The notes: a model not told the origin generated them from the sequence alone. A stretch of 64,000 nt of DNA from Paragemmobacter kunshanensis (GCF_011059185.1 NZ_JAALFE010000002.1:232824-296823), one strand, 5' to 3'; positions 46,681 to 56,846 are shown, counted from the stretch's first letter. Translations and numbers: made by a program.

Positions 46681-46704
46681 TTGCCACAATTTTGCCATAA
46701 TTGG
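46681..46704 (+). promoter_or_regulatory. Upstream motif shared with the wall-hydrolase gene
   Basis: TTGCCACAATT, TTGCCATAATTGG, 89 bases before the RTX start, closely resembles 20170-20189 before the SleB-type gene. The 46499-46792 gap between tRNA-Leu and the RTX gene also holds an imperfect hairpin (AAATCCG/CGGATTT, 46640-46663) that may end the tRNA transcript. No other feature is seen there. Confidence 0.4.
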
Positions 46705-46792
46705 CCGCCCTTAGTCTGGGTCAATCCCGGCGTCAGACCGGGCATCTGTCCAGACCGGCGCAAGACCGGGGGGACGTGGCGCGAGCGGTGTC

Positions 46793-49700
46793 ATGCCCAC
46801 TTATGTGATCGACGGCTATGCCGTCGGCAGTATCGTTGTGACCGGGGGCGGTACGCCCACGACCGGATCCACCTTCAGGCTGGATCCGAACTGGTCGGCT
46901 TCTGCCGCGGCGCTGACTGTCACTGTCACCGATGATGATACGGGTTTTTCGGGTTCGGCCGCGACGGTGCTGGATGGTGGCCAGACCGGCGTCGTGATCA
47001 CGGCGGCGGGGGCTACGGTCGGATCGGGGGTGATCCGGCTGGGCAACGGCTTTGTCTTCAGCGATCCGGTGGCGGGATCGGTCACGCTGTATCAGGTGAT
47101 GATCGGCAGTTCGGTGGTGGGCTATGTCACCACGGCGCCGCTCCAGCCGGGCGTGATGTATACGGTGACTTCCACCCTGGCCACGACAGCGGCGGGCGTG
47201 CCCTATGGATCGCTGGCGCTGCTGGATTACGAACAGGGCGATGACAACAGCCTGACCGGGGGCAGCGGGAATGACTCGTTGCGGGGCGGCGACGGGGCGG
47301 ACACGCTTTCGGGCGGGGCGGGCAATGACACGATCCTGGGCGGGGCGGGCAATGACGTCATCAGCGGCGGCGCGGGCAATGACAGCCTTTCGGGCGAGGA
47401 TGGCGACGACCGCTTCCTGATCGTCAACGCCTCGGGCATCGATTCCGTCTTTGGCGGGGCGGGCAACGACACGATCAGCTATGCCGGGGCGACGACCGGG
47501 GCGAATGTCCTGTTCACCGGGACGGGATCGGGCAGCCAGAACCTTGTCGGCGTGACGGCGACGACCTTTTCGGGGATCGAGGCCTTTGAAGGCGGGGAAT
47601 TCAACGACACGCTGAATGCCTCGCTGATCACGGCGAGCGTCACCCTTTCGGGCAATGGCGGGGCCGATACCATCAATGGCGGGGGCGGCGCGGATGCGTT
47701 GTTCGGCGGCGATGGGGCCGATACGATCGCGGGCAATGCCGGGAACGACCTGATCGACGGCGGGTCGTCGAACGATTTTCTCTATGGCGGGCTGGGCAAC
47801 AACACCCTTGTCGGCGGCGCGGGCAATGACTGGCTGGAAGCCAGCACGGGCAACGACCTTCTGGAAGGCGGGGAAGGGATCGACTCGCTTTATGGCGGGG
47901 ATGCCAATGACACGCTTTATGGCGGCGGCGATGCCGACAGCCTGTATGGCGGCAATGGCAATGACTTTCTCGATGGCGGCGACGGCAATGACCTGATCGA
48001 CGGCGGTGCCGGGAACGACACGCTGCGGGGCGCGGCAGGCAATGATTCCCTCTATGGTCAGGGCGGGGTGGATACCTTCCTGATCGGCGACAACGAGGGT
48101 GTCGATGCCCTGTTCGGCGGGGCAAGCACCGATGTGCTGGACACCAGCCTTGCCACGGGCGGCGTGACGGTCACCTATTCCGGCAGCGGGACGGGGACGG
48201 TTGCCACCGTGGGCACGACGGCGACCTTCTCCTCCGTCGAGGCCCTGCAGGGTGGGGCGGGGAACGATACCGTCTTTGGCGGATCGGGTGCCGAGCGGGT
48301 GAATGCCGGGGACGGGGATGACCTGCTTTACGGCGGGGCGGGATCGGATTCGCTGGCGGGCGGCGCGGGCAACGATACGCTTTATGCCGGCAGCGGCACG
48401 GATACGCTGCTGGGTGACGAGGGCGACGATACCTTCGTCGTCAATCCCGGGGATGGCACCGTCAACATCTTTGGCGGCACGGGCAATGACACGGTCGATT
48501 TCACCGCGATCGGCACGGCGGTCGAGGTGGATTTCTCGGGCGCCGGGGCGGGGATCACCGATATCGGCCCGAGCGACGTCAGCTTCTCGGGGGTGGAGCT
48601 GATCCGGACCGGGGCAGGCAATGACACGGTCAATGGCGGAGCGGGCGCGGACCGGGTGGAGACCGGGGCCGGCAATGACCGCATCTTTGGCGGGGCCGGG
48701 GCGGATATCCTGTCGGGCGAGGATGGCCGGGATTCGATCGAAGGCGGCGATGGCAATGATACGCTGATCGGCGGGGCGGGGATCGACACGCTTTACGGCG
48801 GCACGGGCCTCGATGTCATCGACTATTCGGCCAGCAATGCGGCGGTGAACATCAACCTGCGGACCTGGACGGCGACCGGCGGCCATGCCGAGGGCGATGT
48901 GCTGGCCGGGGTCGACGGGGTGGTGGGGTCGGCCTTTGACGACACGATCATCGGCTTTGACGACGAAAGCACCTCGGCGGGGGATTTCTATTACAACATC
49001 TTCGAAGGTGGCGCGGGCAACGACCTTATCGAGGGGCGGGGCGGCAGCGATGCGCTGTTCGGCGGGGCCGACAATGACACGGTGCTGGGCGGCGACGGCA
49101 ATGACACGGTCGATGGCGGGGATGGCAATGACGTCCTGACCGGCGATGCCGGGAATGACACGATGTCGGGCGGGGCGGGCAATGACCAGCTTTCCGGCGG
49201 CACCGGCAACGATTCCATGGATGGCGGCAGCGGCGATGACGCCATGGATGGCGGCAGCGGCAATGACGCGATCGCCGGGGGAGAGGGCAACGATACCCTG
49301 CTGGGCGGCGCCGGCAATGACACGATGTCGGGCGGCGCGGGCCGGGATACCTATGTCTTCACGCCGGGCAGCGGATCGGATGTCATCACCGATCTGGACC
49401 TGACGCTGATCGAGGGGCAGTTCGCGGACCGGCTGGATGTATCGGGGCTGGTGGATGGCACCGGAAACCCGGTCAACTGGGCGGATGCGGTGGTCACCTC
49501 GGACGGGGCGGGGGGCGCGCTGATCACCTTCCCCGGGGGCGAGACGATCCGGCTGGTGGGGATCGACCCGGCGCTCATTTCCGACAAGGAGGATCTGGTC
49601 GCGCTGGGCGTGCCCTGTTTCACGACGGGCACGCGGCTGCTGACGGACAGGGGCGAAGTGCCGGTCGAGGCGATCCGGGCGGGCGATCTGGTGATGACGG

Positions 49701-50215
49701 CGGATCACGGCCTGCAGCCGGTGATCTGGGCGGGCGGGCGGCATCTGGACGCGGCGGCGCTGGCATCGCAGCCCTTGCTGCGGCCGGTCCTGATCCGCGA
49801 CGGGGCGCTGGGCAACCGGGGCGATGTGCTGGTCTCGCCCAATCATGCCGTGCTGGCCGAGGTGGACGGGGCCGAGATGCTGGTGCGTGCAAAGCATCTG
49901 GCCGAGACGGGCGACGCGCGCTTCCGCATTGCCAAGGGGCGGCGCGAGGTGGGCTATCACCATATCCTGCTGGAGCGTCACGGCATCGTCTTCGCGCAGG
50001 GGATGGCGACGGAGACGCTCTATCCCGGGCCGATGGCGGTGGCGGCGCTGGGGCCTGCGGTGGCGGCCGAGATTGCGCTGGCCTTCCCGCTTCTGGCGCC
50101 GGTTCTTGCGGGGCTGGCAGAGGCAGAGCTTCTCTACGGCCCGACCGCGCGCCCGGTCGCGAAGCGGCGGCAATTGCTGAGCGGGCCGAACCCGAACCGC
50201 CGCGCGGCGGCCTGA
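46793..50215 (+). CDS. RTX calcium-binding protein with C-terminal Hint domain
   Basis: A 1140-residue acidic, glycine-rich protein. Residues 1-145 are a beta-rich domain without a Sec signal. From about 150 to 860 there are about fifty RTX nonapeptides (GGxGxDxLx), in blocks separated by three or four related 70-80-residue beta modules. The last 200 residues are a Hint_2-type domain: [20 protein letters not shown] (C942), [24 protein letters not shown] and later AKHLA. RTX repeats fold on calcium after type I secretion; a terminal Hint domain may self-cleave or modify the protein. No type I secretion genes are nearby. ATG 46793 is short of a clear ribosome-binding site. Confidence 0.9.
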   Translation: MPTYVIDGYAVGSIVVTGGGTPTTGSTFRLDPNWSASAAALTVTVTDDDTGFSGSAATVLDGGQTGVVITAAGATVGSGVIRLGNGFVFSDPVAGSVTLYQVMIGSSVVGYVTTAPLQPGVMYTVTSTLATTAAGVPYGSLALLDYEQGDDNSLTGGSGNDSLRGGDGADTLSGGAGNDTILGGAGNDVISGGAGNDSLSGEDGDDRFLIVNASGIDSVFGGAGNDTISYAGATTGANVLFTGTGSGSQNLVGVTATTFSGIEAFEGGEFNDTLNASLITASVTLSGNGGADTINGGGGADALFGGDGADTIAGNAGNDLIDGGSSNDFLYGGLGNNTLVGGAGNDWLEASTGNDLLEGGEGIDSLYGGDANDTLYGGGDADSLYGGNGNDFLDGGDGNDLIDGGAGNDTLRGAAGNDSLYGQGGVDTFLIGDNEGVDALFGGASTDVLDTSLATGGVTVTYSGSGTGTVATVGTTATFSSVEALQGGAGNDTVFGGSGAERVNAGDGDDLLYGGAGSDSLAGGAGNDTLYAGSGTDTLLGDEGDDTFVVNPGDGTVNIFGGTGNDTVDFTAIGTAVEVDFSGAGAGITDIGPSDVSFSGVELIRTGAGNDTVNGGAGADRVETGAGNDRIFGGAGADILSGEDGRDSIEGGDGNDTLIGGAGIDTLYGGTGLDVIDYSASNAAVNINLRTWTATGGHAEGDVLAGVDGVVGSAFDDTIIGFDDESTSAGDFYYNIFEGGAGNDLIEGRGGSDALFGGADNDTVLGGDGNDTVDGGDGNDVLTGDAGNDTMSGGAGNDQLSGGTGNDSMDGGSGDDAMDGGSGNDAIAGGEGNDTLLGGAGNDTMSGGAGRDTYVFTPGSGSDVITDLDLTLIEGQFADRLDVSGLVDGTGNPVNWADAVVTSDGAGGALITFPGGETIRLVGIDPALISDKEDLVALGVPCFTTGTRLLTDRGEVPVEAIRAGDLVMTADHGLQPVIWAGGRHLDAAALASQPLLRPVLIRDGALGNRGDVLVSPNHAVLAEVDGAEMLVRAKHLAETGDARFRIAKGRREVGYHHILLERHGIVFAQGMATETLYPGPMAVAALGPAVAAEIALAFPLLAPVLAGLAEAELLYGPTARPVAKRRQLLSGPNPNRRAAA

Positions 50216-50483
50216 GGGGCTGTCCGGGGGGCGGCAGATCCGCCCCTGACGCCGCGCTGCGGCATTCCGGCGCGGCCCGGCAGGTGCCGCCACAGGCGGA
50301 TTTCCCGATGCTGGCCCGCGTGCTGCCGCTTTGATCGGCGAATGCGTCGCAAACCGGCCTATTTTCCCGCAATCGCGGATGCTACCCGCAAAGCGAGACA
50401 AGCCGGTTGCAATACCGTCCGGCTTTGGTTTTAGTCACAAGAAGAAGAGCGGGACACCCGCCACAAAGACCGGGGAGACGACA

Positions 50484-51587
50484 TTGGCCGAAAAGAGCCA
50501 GAACGACGCATTCGTCGTTTTCGACCATGTGCAGAAAAGCTACGATGGTGTTTCGCTTGTCGTGAAGGACCTGAACCTGAGCATCGCCAAGGGAGAGTTC
50601 CTGACGATGCTGGGACCGTCCGGGTCCGGCAAGACGACCTGCCTGATGATGCTGGCGGGCTTCGAGACGGCCACGAATGGCGAGATCCTGCTGGATGGCC
50701 GCCCGATCAACCAGGTGCCGCCGCACAAGCGCGGCATCGGGATGGTGTTCCAGAATTACGCGCTGTTCCCGCATATGACGGTGGGCGAGAACCTGTCCTT
50801 CCCGCTGGAAGTGCGCGGCATGGGCAAGTCGGAGCGCGAGGCGAAGATCATGCGCGCGCTGGACATGGTGCAGATGGGCAAATTCGCCAACCGCCGCCCG
50901 GCGCAGCTTTCGGGCGGGCAGCAGCAGCGGATCGCGCTGGCGCGGGCGCTGGTGTTCGACCCCAAGCTTGTGCTGATGGACGAACCCCTGGGCGCGCTGG
51001 ACAAGCAGTTGCGCGAGCATATGCAGTTCGAGATCAAGCATCTGCATGAATCGCTTGGCATTACCGTGGTCTACGTCACCCATGACCAGGGCGAGGCGCT
51101 GACCATGTCGGACCGGATCGCGGTGTTCAACGACGGGCGGATCCAGCAGCTTGCGCCGCCGTCGGATCTGTATGAGCGGCCCGACAACAGTTTCGTGGCG
51201 CAGTTCATCGGCGAGAACAACCGTCTGGAAGGCACGGTGGAAGAGATCAAGGGCGGCCGCGCGCTGGTGCGGCTGAACACCGGCGAGCTGATCGACGCGA
51301 CGCCGGTCAACGTATCCTCGACCGGGCAGAAGACGCTTGTGTCGATCCGGCCCGAGCGGGTGGAGTTCAAGCCCGACCTGCTGCCGCCGGATGCGCATAT
51401 GATCGAGGCTGAGGTGATCGAGGTCATCTACATGGGTGACCTGTTCCGCACCGTGCTGAAGGTGGCGGGGCATGATGATTTCGTCATCAAGAGCCGCAAC
51501 ACGCTGGGCCAGCGCGTGCTGACCCCCGGCGAAAAGATCCAGATCGGCTGGGCGCCCGCGGATGCGCGCGCGCTTGATCCGATCTGA
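50484..51587 (+). CDS. ABC importer ATPase, polyamine/PotA type
   Basis: A 367-residue ABC ATPase with Walker A GPSGSGKTT (44-52), Q-loop FQNYALFPHM, signature LSGGQQQR, Walker B LVLMDEP and the His switch in VTHDQGEA. A C-terminal TOBE/OB domain (from about 245) is that of the PotA/FbpC/MalK group and may sense regulator or substrate. TTG 50484 is taken as start because GGGGAG lies 7 bases upstream; an earlier ATG at 50331 gives an implausible N-terminus. It is first in a four-gene operon with a solute-binding protein and two permeases; the set is most like spermidine/putrescine systems. Confidence 0.9.
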   Translation: MAEKSQNDAFVVFDHVQKSYDGVSLVVKDLNLSIAKGEFLTMLGPSGSGKTTCLMMLAGFETATNGEILLDGRPINQVPPHKRGIGMVFQNYALFPHMTVGENLSFPLEVRGMGKSEREAKIMRALDMVQMGKFANRRPAQLSGGQQQRIALARALVFDPKLVLMDEPLGALDKQLREHMQFEIKHLHESLGITVVYVTHDQGEALTMSDRIAVFNDGRIQQLAPPSDLYERPDNSFVAQFIGENNRLEGTVEEIKGGRALVRLNTGELIDATPVNVSSTGQKTLVSIRPERVEFKPDLLPPDAHMIEAEVIEVIYMGDLFRTVLKVAGHDDFVIKSRNTLGQRVLTPGEKIQIGWAPADARALDPI

Positions 51588-51677
51588 CAGAGGTCCGGGC
51601 CAAGTGGCCCGGTTGCCGCCCCGGCGGGGTGGCCAACAAGACAGAGCAGTTCTGTTCAACATGGGAGCGTTCACGCA

Positions 51678-52751
51678 ATGAAGAAGATCCTGATCCTTTC
51701 CACCGCCCTGACCGGCCTTGCCTTTTCGGCCGCCGCGCAGGAACTGACGGTGATGTCCTGGGGCGGCGCCTATGGCGAAGCCCAGACCGAGGCGCATGTG
51801 AAGCCCTGGTCGGCGGCATCCGGCTTCCCGGCCAAGATGACCGACAGCGACAACCCGGCCACCCCGATCAAGGCCATGGTCGAAGCGGGCAACGTCACCA
51901 TCGACGTGGCCTCGATCGAATATGCCGATGCGATCCGCCTGTGCGACGAAGGCATGCTGGAGCCGATCGACATCGCCGCGCTGCCCGCCGGTGCCGATGG
52001 CACCCCGGCCGCCGATGACTTCCTGCCCGGCGCCGTGACGGAATGCGCCGTGTCGACCGACATCTGGTCGAACGTCTATGCCTATGACACGACCAAGTTC
52101 ACGGGCGAAGTTCCCACGACCGCTGCCGATTTCTTCGATCTGGAGAAGTTCCCCGGCAAGCGCGGCCTGAAGAAGGGCGCGAAGGCGGTGCTGGAACTGG
52201 CGCTGATGGCCGATGGCGTGCCGGCGGCGGAAGTCTATGACGTGCTGTCCACCCCGGAAGGCGTGGATCGCGCCTTTGCCAAGCTCGACACCATCAAGGC
52301 CGATGTCGTCTGGTGGGAAGCCGGTTCGCAGGCCCCGCAACTGCTGGCCGATGGCGAAGTGGTGATGACGACCGCCTATAACGGCCGGATCTTCAACGCG
52401 GCCATCGCCGAGAACAAGCCCTTCCAGATCGTCTGGGATGGCCAGATCTACGAAAACGAAATGTACGCGATCCCGAAGGGCGCGCCGAACAAGGGCAAGG
52501 CGCTGGAATTCATCGCCTATGCCACTTCGACCGAAGGTCTGCGGGCGCAGGCGACCTACATCTCCTACGGCCCGGCCCGCAAGTCGGCGCTGAAGGAGGA
52601 GCTGCTCTACAAGGACGGCAAGACGGTCATGGCGCCGCACCTGCCGACCGCGCCGGAGAACATGACCAACGCGCTGGAAACCTCGGCCGAGTTCTGGGTG
52701 GACCGGAACGAGGAACTGAACGAGCGTTTCAACGCCTGGCTGGCGCAGTGA
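51678..52751 (+). CDS. Periplasmic solute-binding protein, PotD/YdcS-like
   Basis: A 357-residue exported protein with a signal peptide at 1-20 (ending FSAAA before QELTV) and a two-lobe type II periplasmic fold. ELTVMSWGGAYGEAQ near 21 and the VWWEAGSQAPQLLADGE segment near 214 are typical of the spermidine/putrescine-binding cluster, in which aromatic and acidic residues contact the polyamine. Its ligand is not certain and could be another cationic compound. It follows the ATPase by 90 bases and is followed by an 11-bp perfect hairpin before the permease genes, which may raise its expression relative to them. Confidence 0.9.
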   Translation: MKKILILSTALTGLAFSAAAQELTVMSWGGAYGEAQTEAHVKPWSAASGFPAKMTDSDNPATPIKAMVEAGNVTIDVASIEYADAIRLCDEGMLEPIDIAALPAGADGTPAADDFLPGAVTECAVSTDIWSNVYAYDTTKFTGEVPTTAADFFDLEKFPGKRGLKKGAKAVLELALMADGVPAAEVYDVLSTPEGVDRAFAKLDTIKADVVWWEAGSQAPQLLADGEVVMTTAYNGRIFNAAIAENKPFQIVWDGQIYENEMYAIPKGAPNKGKALEFIAYATSTEGLRAQATYISYGPARKSALKEELLYKDGKTVMAPHLPTAPENMTNALETSAEFWVDRNEELNERFNAWLAQ

Positions 52752-52763
52752 TCTGAGCCTTTG

Positions 52764-52790
52764 GGGGGGCGCGGCCGGGCCGCGCCCCCC
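52764..52790 (+). terminator. Intercistronic hairpin after the solute-binding protein gene
   Basis: Perfect stem GGGGGGCGCGG/CCGCGCCCCCC (52764-52774, 52780-52790) with loop CCGGG, followed by TTCCTTTCCC. The operon continues, so it is likely a partial terminator or mRNA stabiliser that keeps the binding protein abundant. Confidence 0.65.
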
Positions 52791-52828
52791 TTCCTTTCCC
52801 GGACATTCCCTTCAGACAGAGACCGACC

Positions 52829-54079
52829 ATGGCCGATGTGACCGCTGCCCCCCTGACCACGGCCGACGGGCGCCCGCTGAAGGCCGCCCTCGCCGAGGCG
52901 CAATCGCGCGCAAGGCGGCGCGCCTTCCTGCTGGTGGCGCCCCTTCTGGCCTTTGTCGTGCTGACCTTCATCATCCCCATCGGGCAGATGCTGGACCGGT
53001 CCTTTCACCATGACGGGTTCTCGGCCAATGCGCCTGCGACGCTGGAATGGTTCGACGCCAATCCCGCCGGCACCGCGCCGGACGAGGCGGCCTTTGCCGC
53101 CCTCGCCGCCGACATGAAGGCGATGAAGGAGAACAAGACGGCGGGCGAGGCCGGGACGCGGGTGAACTATACCCTGCCCGAGACGCGGTCGCTGATCACC
53201 AAGACGGCGCGCAATGCCGATGATCTGGCCCCGCCCTTCAAGGAGGCCTTCCTTGCCATCGACGACCGCTGGGACGATGCGGCGGTCTGGCAGGCGATGC
53301 GATCCTCGGCCAGCGCCTATACGGCGGATTTCTACCTGTCGGCCCTGGACATGGAACGCGCCGAGGATGGCAGCATCCGCCGGGTCGAGGAGAACGGGCG
53401 GATCTACATCTATCTTTTCGTGAAGACCTTCGTCGTGTCGGCTGTCATCACGGTGACCTGCCTCTTGCTGGCCTTCCCGGTGGCGCATCTTCTGGCCACG
53501 CTGCCCATGGCCAAGGCGAACCTTCTGATGATCCTTGTCCTGCTGCCCTTCTGGACATCGCTTCTGGTGCGGACGACAAGCTGGATCGTGCTGCTGCAGG
53601 GGGAAGGGGTGATCAACGAATTCCTTGTGGCGCTGGGTGTGATCTCGGCGGACGGGCGGCTGAAGATGATCTACAACCAGACCGGCACGATCATCGTGAT
53701 GACGCATGTGCTGCTGCCCTTCATGATCCTGCCGCTTTATTCCGTGATGCGGGTGATCCCGCCCAGCTATGCCCGCGCGGCGCGGTCCCTGGGCGCGACA
53801 AGCTGGACCACCTTCCGCCGGATCTACCTGCCGCAGACCCTGCCGGGGATCGGGGCGGGGTCGCTTTTGGTGTTCATCCTGGCGGTGGGCTATTTCATCA
53901 CGCCCGCGCTGGTGGGCGGGGCGGATGGCCAGCTGATTTCCAACCTGATCGACTTCCACATGAAGAATTCGAACTGGTCCATGGCGGCGGCACTGTCGGC
54001 GATGCTGCTGGCGGGGGTGCTGGTGCTTTACTGGCTGTATGACCGCCTGATCGGCATCGACAACCTGAAACTCGGCTGA
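52829..54079 (+). CDS. ABC permease, PotB-like, with large periplasmic insert
   Basis: A 416-residue inner-membrane subunit. One membrane helix (about 30-52) is followed by about 140 hydrophilic residues (about 55-195), then five helices (about 198-410). The cytoplasmic EAA loop that docks to the ATPase is RAARSLGATSWTTFRRIYLP near 315. PotB-type permeases are normally about 280-310 residues; the extra length is all in the segment after the first helix, which would be periplasmic. The gene starts 38 bases after the hairpin and is followed 13 bases later by the second permease gene. Confidence 0.9.
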   Translation: MADVTAAPLTTADGRPLKAALAEAQSRARRRAFLLVAPLLAFVVLTFIIPIGQMLDRSFHHDGFSANAPATLEWFDANPAGTAPDEAAFAALAADMKAMKENKTAGEAGTRVNYTLPETRSLITKTARNADDLAPPFKEAFLAIDDRWDDAAVWQAMRSSASAYTADFYLSALDMERAEDGSIRRVEENGRIYIYLFVKTFVVSAVITVTCLLLAFPVAHLLATLPMAKANLLMILVLLPFWTSLLVRTTSWIVLLQGEGVINEFLVALGVISADGRLKMIYNQTGTIIVMTHVLLPFMILPLYSVMRVIPPSYARAARSLGATSWTTFRRIYLPQTLPGIGAGSLLVFILAVGYFITPALVGGADGQLISNLIDFHMKNSNWSMAAALSAMLLAGVLVLYWLYDRLIGIDNLKLG

Positions 54080-54092
54080 GAGGAGGCGCGAC

Positions 54093-55031
54093 ATGGCCCT
54101 GCCCATCTATGCAAGCCCGCTGGAGCGCCTCTGGCACTATACCTATCTGGTGCTGTGCACGGCGATCTTCATCTTCCTGATCTCTCCCATCCTGGTGGTG
54201 ATCCCGCTTTCGTTCAACGTGGAGCCCTATTTCACCTTTACCGAGGCGATGCTGCGCCTCGATCCGGCGGGCTATTCGCTGCGCTGGTATGATGCGCTGC
54301 TGACGCTGGGGATGCAGACGCCGGATGCGATCCGCGACGGGGCCTGGTGGTCGGACATGTGGAACAATTCAAGCTGGGTGCGCGCGGCGAAGAATTCGAT
54401 GATCATCGGCTTCTGGGCGACGATCCTTGCCACGGTGCTGGGCACGCTGGCGGCGCTGGGCCTGTCGCGGCCGGAAATGCCCTATCGGCGGGTGGTGATG
54501 GCGATCCTGATCAGCCCGATGATCGTGCCGATCATCATCATCGCGACGGGGCTGTTCTTCTTCTATTCGAACCCCTGTTCGATCATCGGCACCGAATGCG
54601 GGCGGCTGACCAGCACCTATCTGGGCGTGATCCTGGCCCATACCACGCTGGGCATTCCCTTTGTCATCATCACCGTGACGGCCACGCTTTCGGGGTTCGA
54701 CCAGTCGCTGATCCGCGCCTCGGCCAGCCTTGGCGCATCGCCTTCGCGCACCTTCTTCAAGGTGGTTATGCCGCTGATCCTGCCGGGGGTGGTGTCGGGG
54801 GCGCTGTTCGCCTTTGTCACCTCGTTCGACGAGGTGGTGGCGGTGCTGTTCATCGCGGGGCCCGACCAGCAGACCATCCCGCGCCAGATGTGGAACGGGA
54901 TCCGCGAGGCGATCAGCCCTGCGATCCTGGCGGTGGCGACGATCCTTGTGGTGATCTCGATCTGCCTGCTGGCCACGGTGGAACTGCTGCGGCGCCGGTC
55001 GGAACGGCTGCGGGGTGTGACGCCGCATTGA
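54093..55031 (+). CDS. ABC permease, PotC-like
   Basis: A 312-residue inner-membrane subunit with six helices and the EAA loop IRASASLGASPSRTFFKVVM near 207, preceded by IVTVTATLSGFDQ-type conserved residues. A shorter hydrophilic insert lies between helices 1 and 2 (about 45-100). It pairs with the preceding permease to form the translocation path of the four-component importer. ATG 54093 follows GAGAGGAGGCG, a strong ribosome-binding site. It is the last gene of the operon and ends before a hairpin that separates it from the convergent AEC gene. Confidence 0.93.
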   Translation: MALPIYASPLERLWHYTYLVLCTAIFIFLISPILVVIPLSFNVEPYFTFTEAMLRLDPAGYSLRWYDALLTLGMQTPDAIRDGAWWSDMWNNSSWVRAAKNSMIIGFWATILATVLGTLAALGLSRPEMPYRRVVMAILISPMIVPIIIIATGLFFFYSNPCSIIGTECGRLTSTYLGVILAHTTLGIPFVIITVTATLSGFDQSLIRASASLGASPSRTFFKVVMPLILPGVVSGALFAFVTSFDEVVAVLFIAGPDQQTIPRQMWNGIREAISPAILAVATILVVISICLLATVELLRRRSERLRGVTPH

Positions 55032-55056
55032 TCCGCCGGGCGCGGGGACGGATCTT

Positions 55057-55081
55057 CGGACAGGGGTCTTGCCCCTGTCCG
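55057..55081. terminator. Hairpin between the ABC operon and the AEC transporter gene
   Basis: CGGACAGGGG-TCTTG-CCCCTGTCCG is a perfect 10-bp stem between convergent genes. There is no long T run, but its position suits a bidirectional terminator. Confidence 0.65.
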
Positions 55082-55088
55082 GCCCGTG

Positions 55089-56027
55089 TCAGGGCAGGAT
55101 CTGCAGCCAGGCCCAGATGGTGCCGATCGAAAGCGCAGTGGCGATAAGCACGCTGGAGGCGGCCACGCGTTTCGCCACGCCGTAGAGATTGGCGAAAAGG
55201 AAGGCGTTCACGCCGGGGGCCATGGCCGCCGTCATCACGGCAGAGCGCAGGCCCGCCGTTTCCAGACCGAAGGCGAAGCGACCGAGGAGGTAGGTCAGCG
55301 CGGGATGGAGCAGGAGGGAGCAGGCGCAGAGCATGGCGATGATGCGGAAATCACCGTCCGGCTTGTAGCGCAGCAGCACGCCGCCAAGGCCGAAGAGGGC
55401 GGTGGGAATGGCGGTGGCGGCCACCATGCCGATGGCCGACCATGCCACGGCGGGCAGGGGCAGGCCGGTAAGGTTGACCGCGAAGCCCGCCGTGATGCCC
55501 AGGACCAGCGGCTGCGAGAAGATCGCGCGGAGGATCTGCCGGGCGAGCGCCGCGCCGGAGAGGCCCTGTCCGCGCGTGCGGGCCCATTCCATCAGCGCGA
55601 TGCCGAAGCCGTAGAAAAGGGGCGAATGGATCGAGATGATGGCGAAGTTCCCGGCGAGGGCGTCGCTGCCATAGGCGCGTTCGGTGATCGGCACGCCGAG
55701 AAGCAGCGAATTGGAGAAGAGCGCGACAAAGCCGATGGCGGTGGCATCCGTCACCGGGCGACGGAAGACCAGAACAGCGCCGGTGAAGGCGATGGCGAAG
55801 CTGGCGAAGGCCGCGATGTAGAAGGAAAGAAACAGCGCGGGCTGGAAGGTTGCGGACAGATCCAGCCGGGCGATGGAGGCAAAAAGCAGCGTCGGCGCGG
55901 CGAAGTTCTGGGCATAACGCATCAGCCCGTCCACGGCGCCATCCTCGAACAGCCGCGCGCGGGCGGCGGCATAGCCGAAACCGATCACGAGGAAGACCGG
56001 CAGGATGACATCGAGAAGGGCGTTCAC
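55089..56027 (-). CDS. AEC-family transporter
   Basis: A 312-residue membrane protein of the auxin efflux carrier (AEC) family, with about ten helices in two halves and a hydrophilic middle. DVILPVFLVIGFGY at the N-terminus, NSLLLGVPITERAYG near 108 and PGVNAFLFANLYG near 275 are characteristic. Bacterial members export or import organic acids such as malonate or malate. The start lies three bases after the stop of the MBL hydrolase gene, so it is the last gene of the long minus-strand operon. The substrate is not known. Confidence 0.9.
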   Translation of the reverse strand: MNALLDVILPVFLVIGFGYAAARARLFEDGAVDGLMRYAQNFAAPTLLFASIARLDLSATFQPALFLSFYIAAFASFAIAFTGAVLVFRRPVTDATAIGFVALFSNSLLLGVPITERAYGSDALAGNFAIISIHSPLFYGFGIALMEWARTRGQGLSGAALARQILRAIFSQPLVLGITAGFAVNLTGLPLPAVAWSAIGMVAATAIPTALFGLGGVLLRYKPDGDFRIIAMLCACSLLLHPALTYLLGRFAFGLETAGLRSAVMTAAMAPGVNAFLFANLYGVAKRVAASSVLIATALSIGTIWAWLQILP

Positions 56028-56030
56028 GGA

Positions 56031-56846
56031 TCAGCCGGGCATGTTGTCGTAGGTGATCACCATCCCGTCATGGGCGGGGCGGATATGGGGGGGAAGCTCG
56101 GCCTCCATCTCGGCGAAGTCGAGGTCGTGATGCATGTTCGTGATCACGGCGCGGGCGGGCCGGGCGCGGGCGATCCAGCCCAGCGTCATGTCGAGATGGG
56201 CATGGGTCGGATGCGGCTTGCGGCGAAGCGCATCGACGATCCAGCAGTCGAGGTTTTCAAGATGCGCCCAGCTTTCTGCCGGGATTTCCACGGCATCGGG
56301 CAGATAGGCCAGCGGGCCGATGCGGAAACCCAGCGCATCCATGCTGCCATGATTGGCATAGAAGGGCGTGAGGCGCAGCGTGCCGCCCGCGCCGGCGATG
56401 TGGATGTCACCCTCGATGGCGTTCAGGTCGAGGATGGGGGGATAGGGGCTGCCTGCGGGCTGGACGAAGGCATAGCCGAAGCGGGCGATGAGGGCGTCCT
56501 GCGTGGGGCCGTCGGCCCAGACGGGCAGGCGGCGGCGGATGTTGTAGACGATCTGGCGCAGATCATCGAGGCCGTGGACATGATCGGCATGGGAATGGGT
56601 GTAGACCACGGCATCCAGCGTGCCGATGCCCGCATCCAGAAGCTGTTCGCGCATGTCGGGCGTGGTGTCGATCAGGACGCGGGTGGTGCCGTCGGTGGTT
56701 TCGCGTTCCACCAGCAGCGAACAGCGGCGGCGGCGGTTCCTGGGGTTCACTGGGTCGCAATTGCCCCAGTCGCCGCCGGGGGGGCCGAGGCGGGGCACAC
56801 CGCCCGACGATCCGCAGCCAAGGATGGTGAAGCGCAGCGTGGCCAT
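56031..56846 (-). CDS. MBL-fold hydrolase, PhnP-like
   Basis: A 271-residue metallo-beta-lactamase fold phosphodiesterase. The metal motif THSHADHVHGLDDLR (near 83), an N-terminal FTILGCGSSGGVPR, the Asp/His at FYANHGSMDALG, and NMHHDLDF near 240 are conserved in the PhnP/YcbX-like cyclic phosphodiesterase subgroup. The ATG at 56846 shares a base with the tatD stop (TGATG). It sits third from the end of the wall/replication operon. The natural substrate is not known; in phosphonate operons PhnP cleaves cyclic phosphate, but no phn genes are near. Confidence 0.88.
   Translation of the reverse strand: MATLRFTILGCGSSGGVPRLGPPGGDWGNCDPVNPRNRRRRCSLLVERETTDGTTRVLIDTTPDMREQLLDAGIGTLDAVVYTHSHADHVHGLDDLRQIVYNIRRRLPVWADGPTQDALIARFGYAFVQPAGSPYPPILDLNAIEGDIHIAGAGGTLRLTPFYANHGSMDALGFRIGPLAYLPDAVEIPAESWAHLENLDCWIVDALRRKPHPTHAHLDMTLGWIARARPARAVITNMHHDLDFAEMEAELPPHIRPAHDGMVITYDNMPG

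Noticed and set aside
49616..50215. Intein in the RTX protein
   Set aside because: The Hint domain is at the very C-terminus with no following extein, so protein splicing is not possible; a terminal self-processing Hint domain fits better.
46733..50401. A 1222-codon open frame on the minus strand opposite the RTX gene
   Set aside because: It is a codon-bias shadow of the GC-rich RTX repeats: arginine/proline/isoleucine-rich, with no ribosome-binding site or domain, while the plus-strand RTX-Hint protein is unmistakable.
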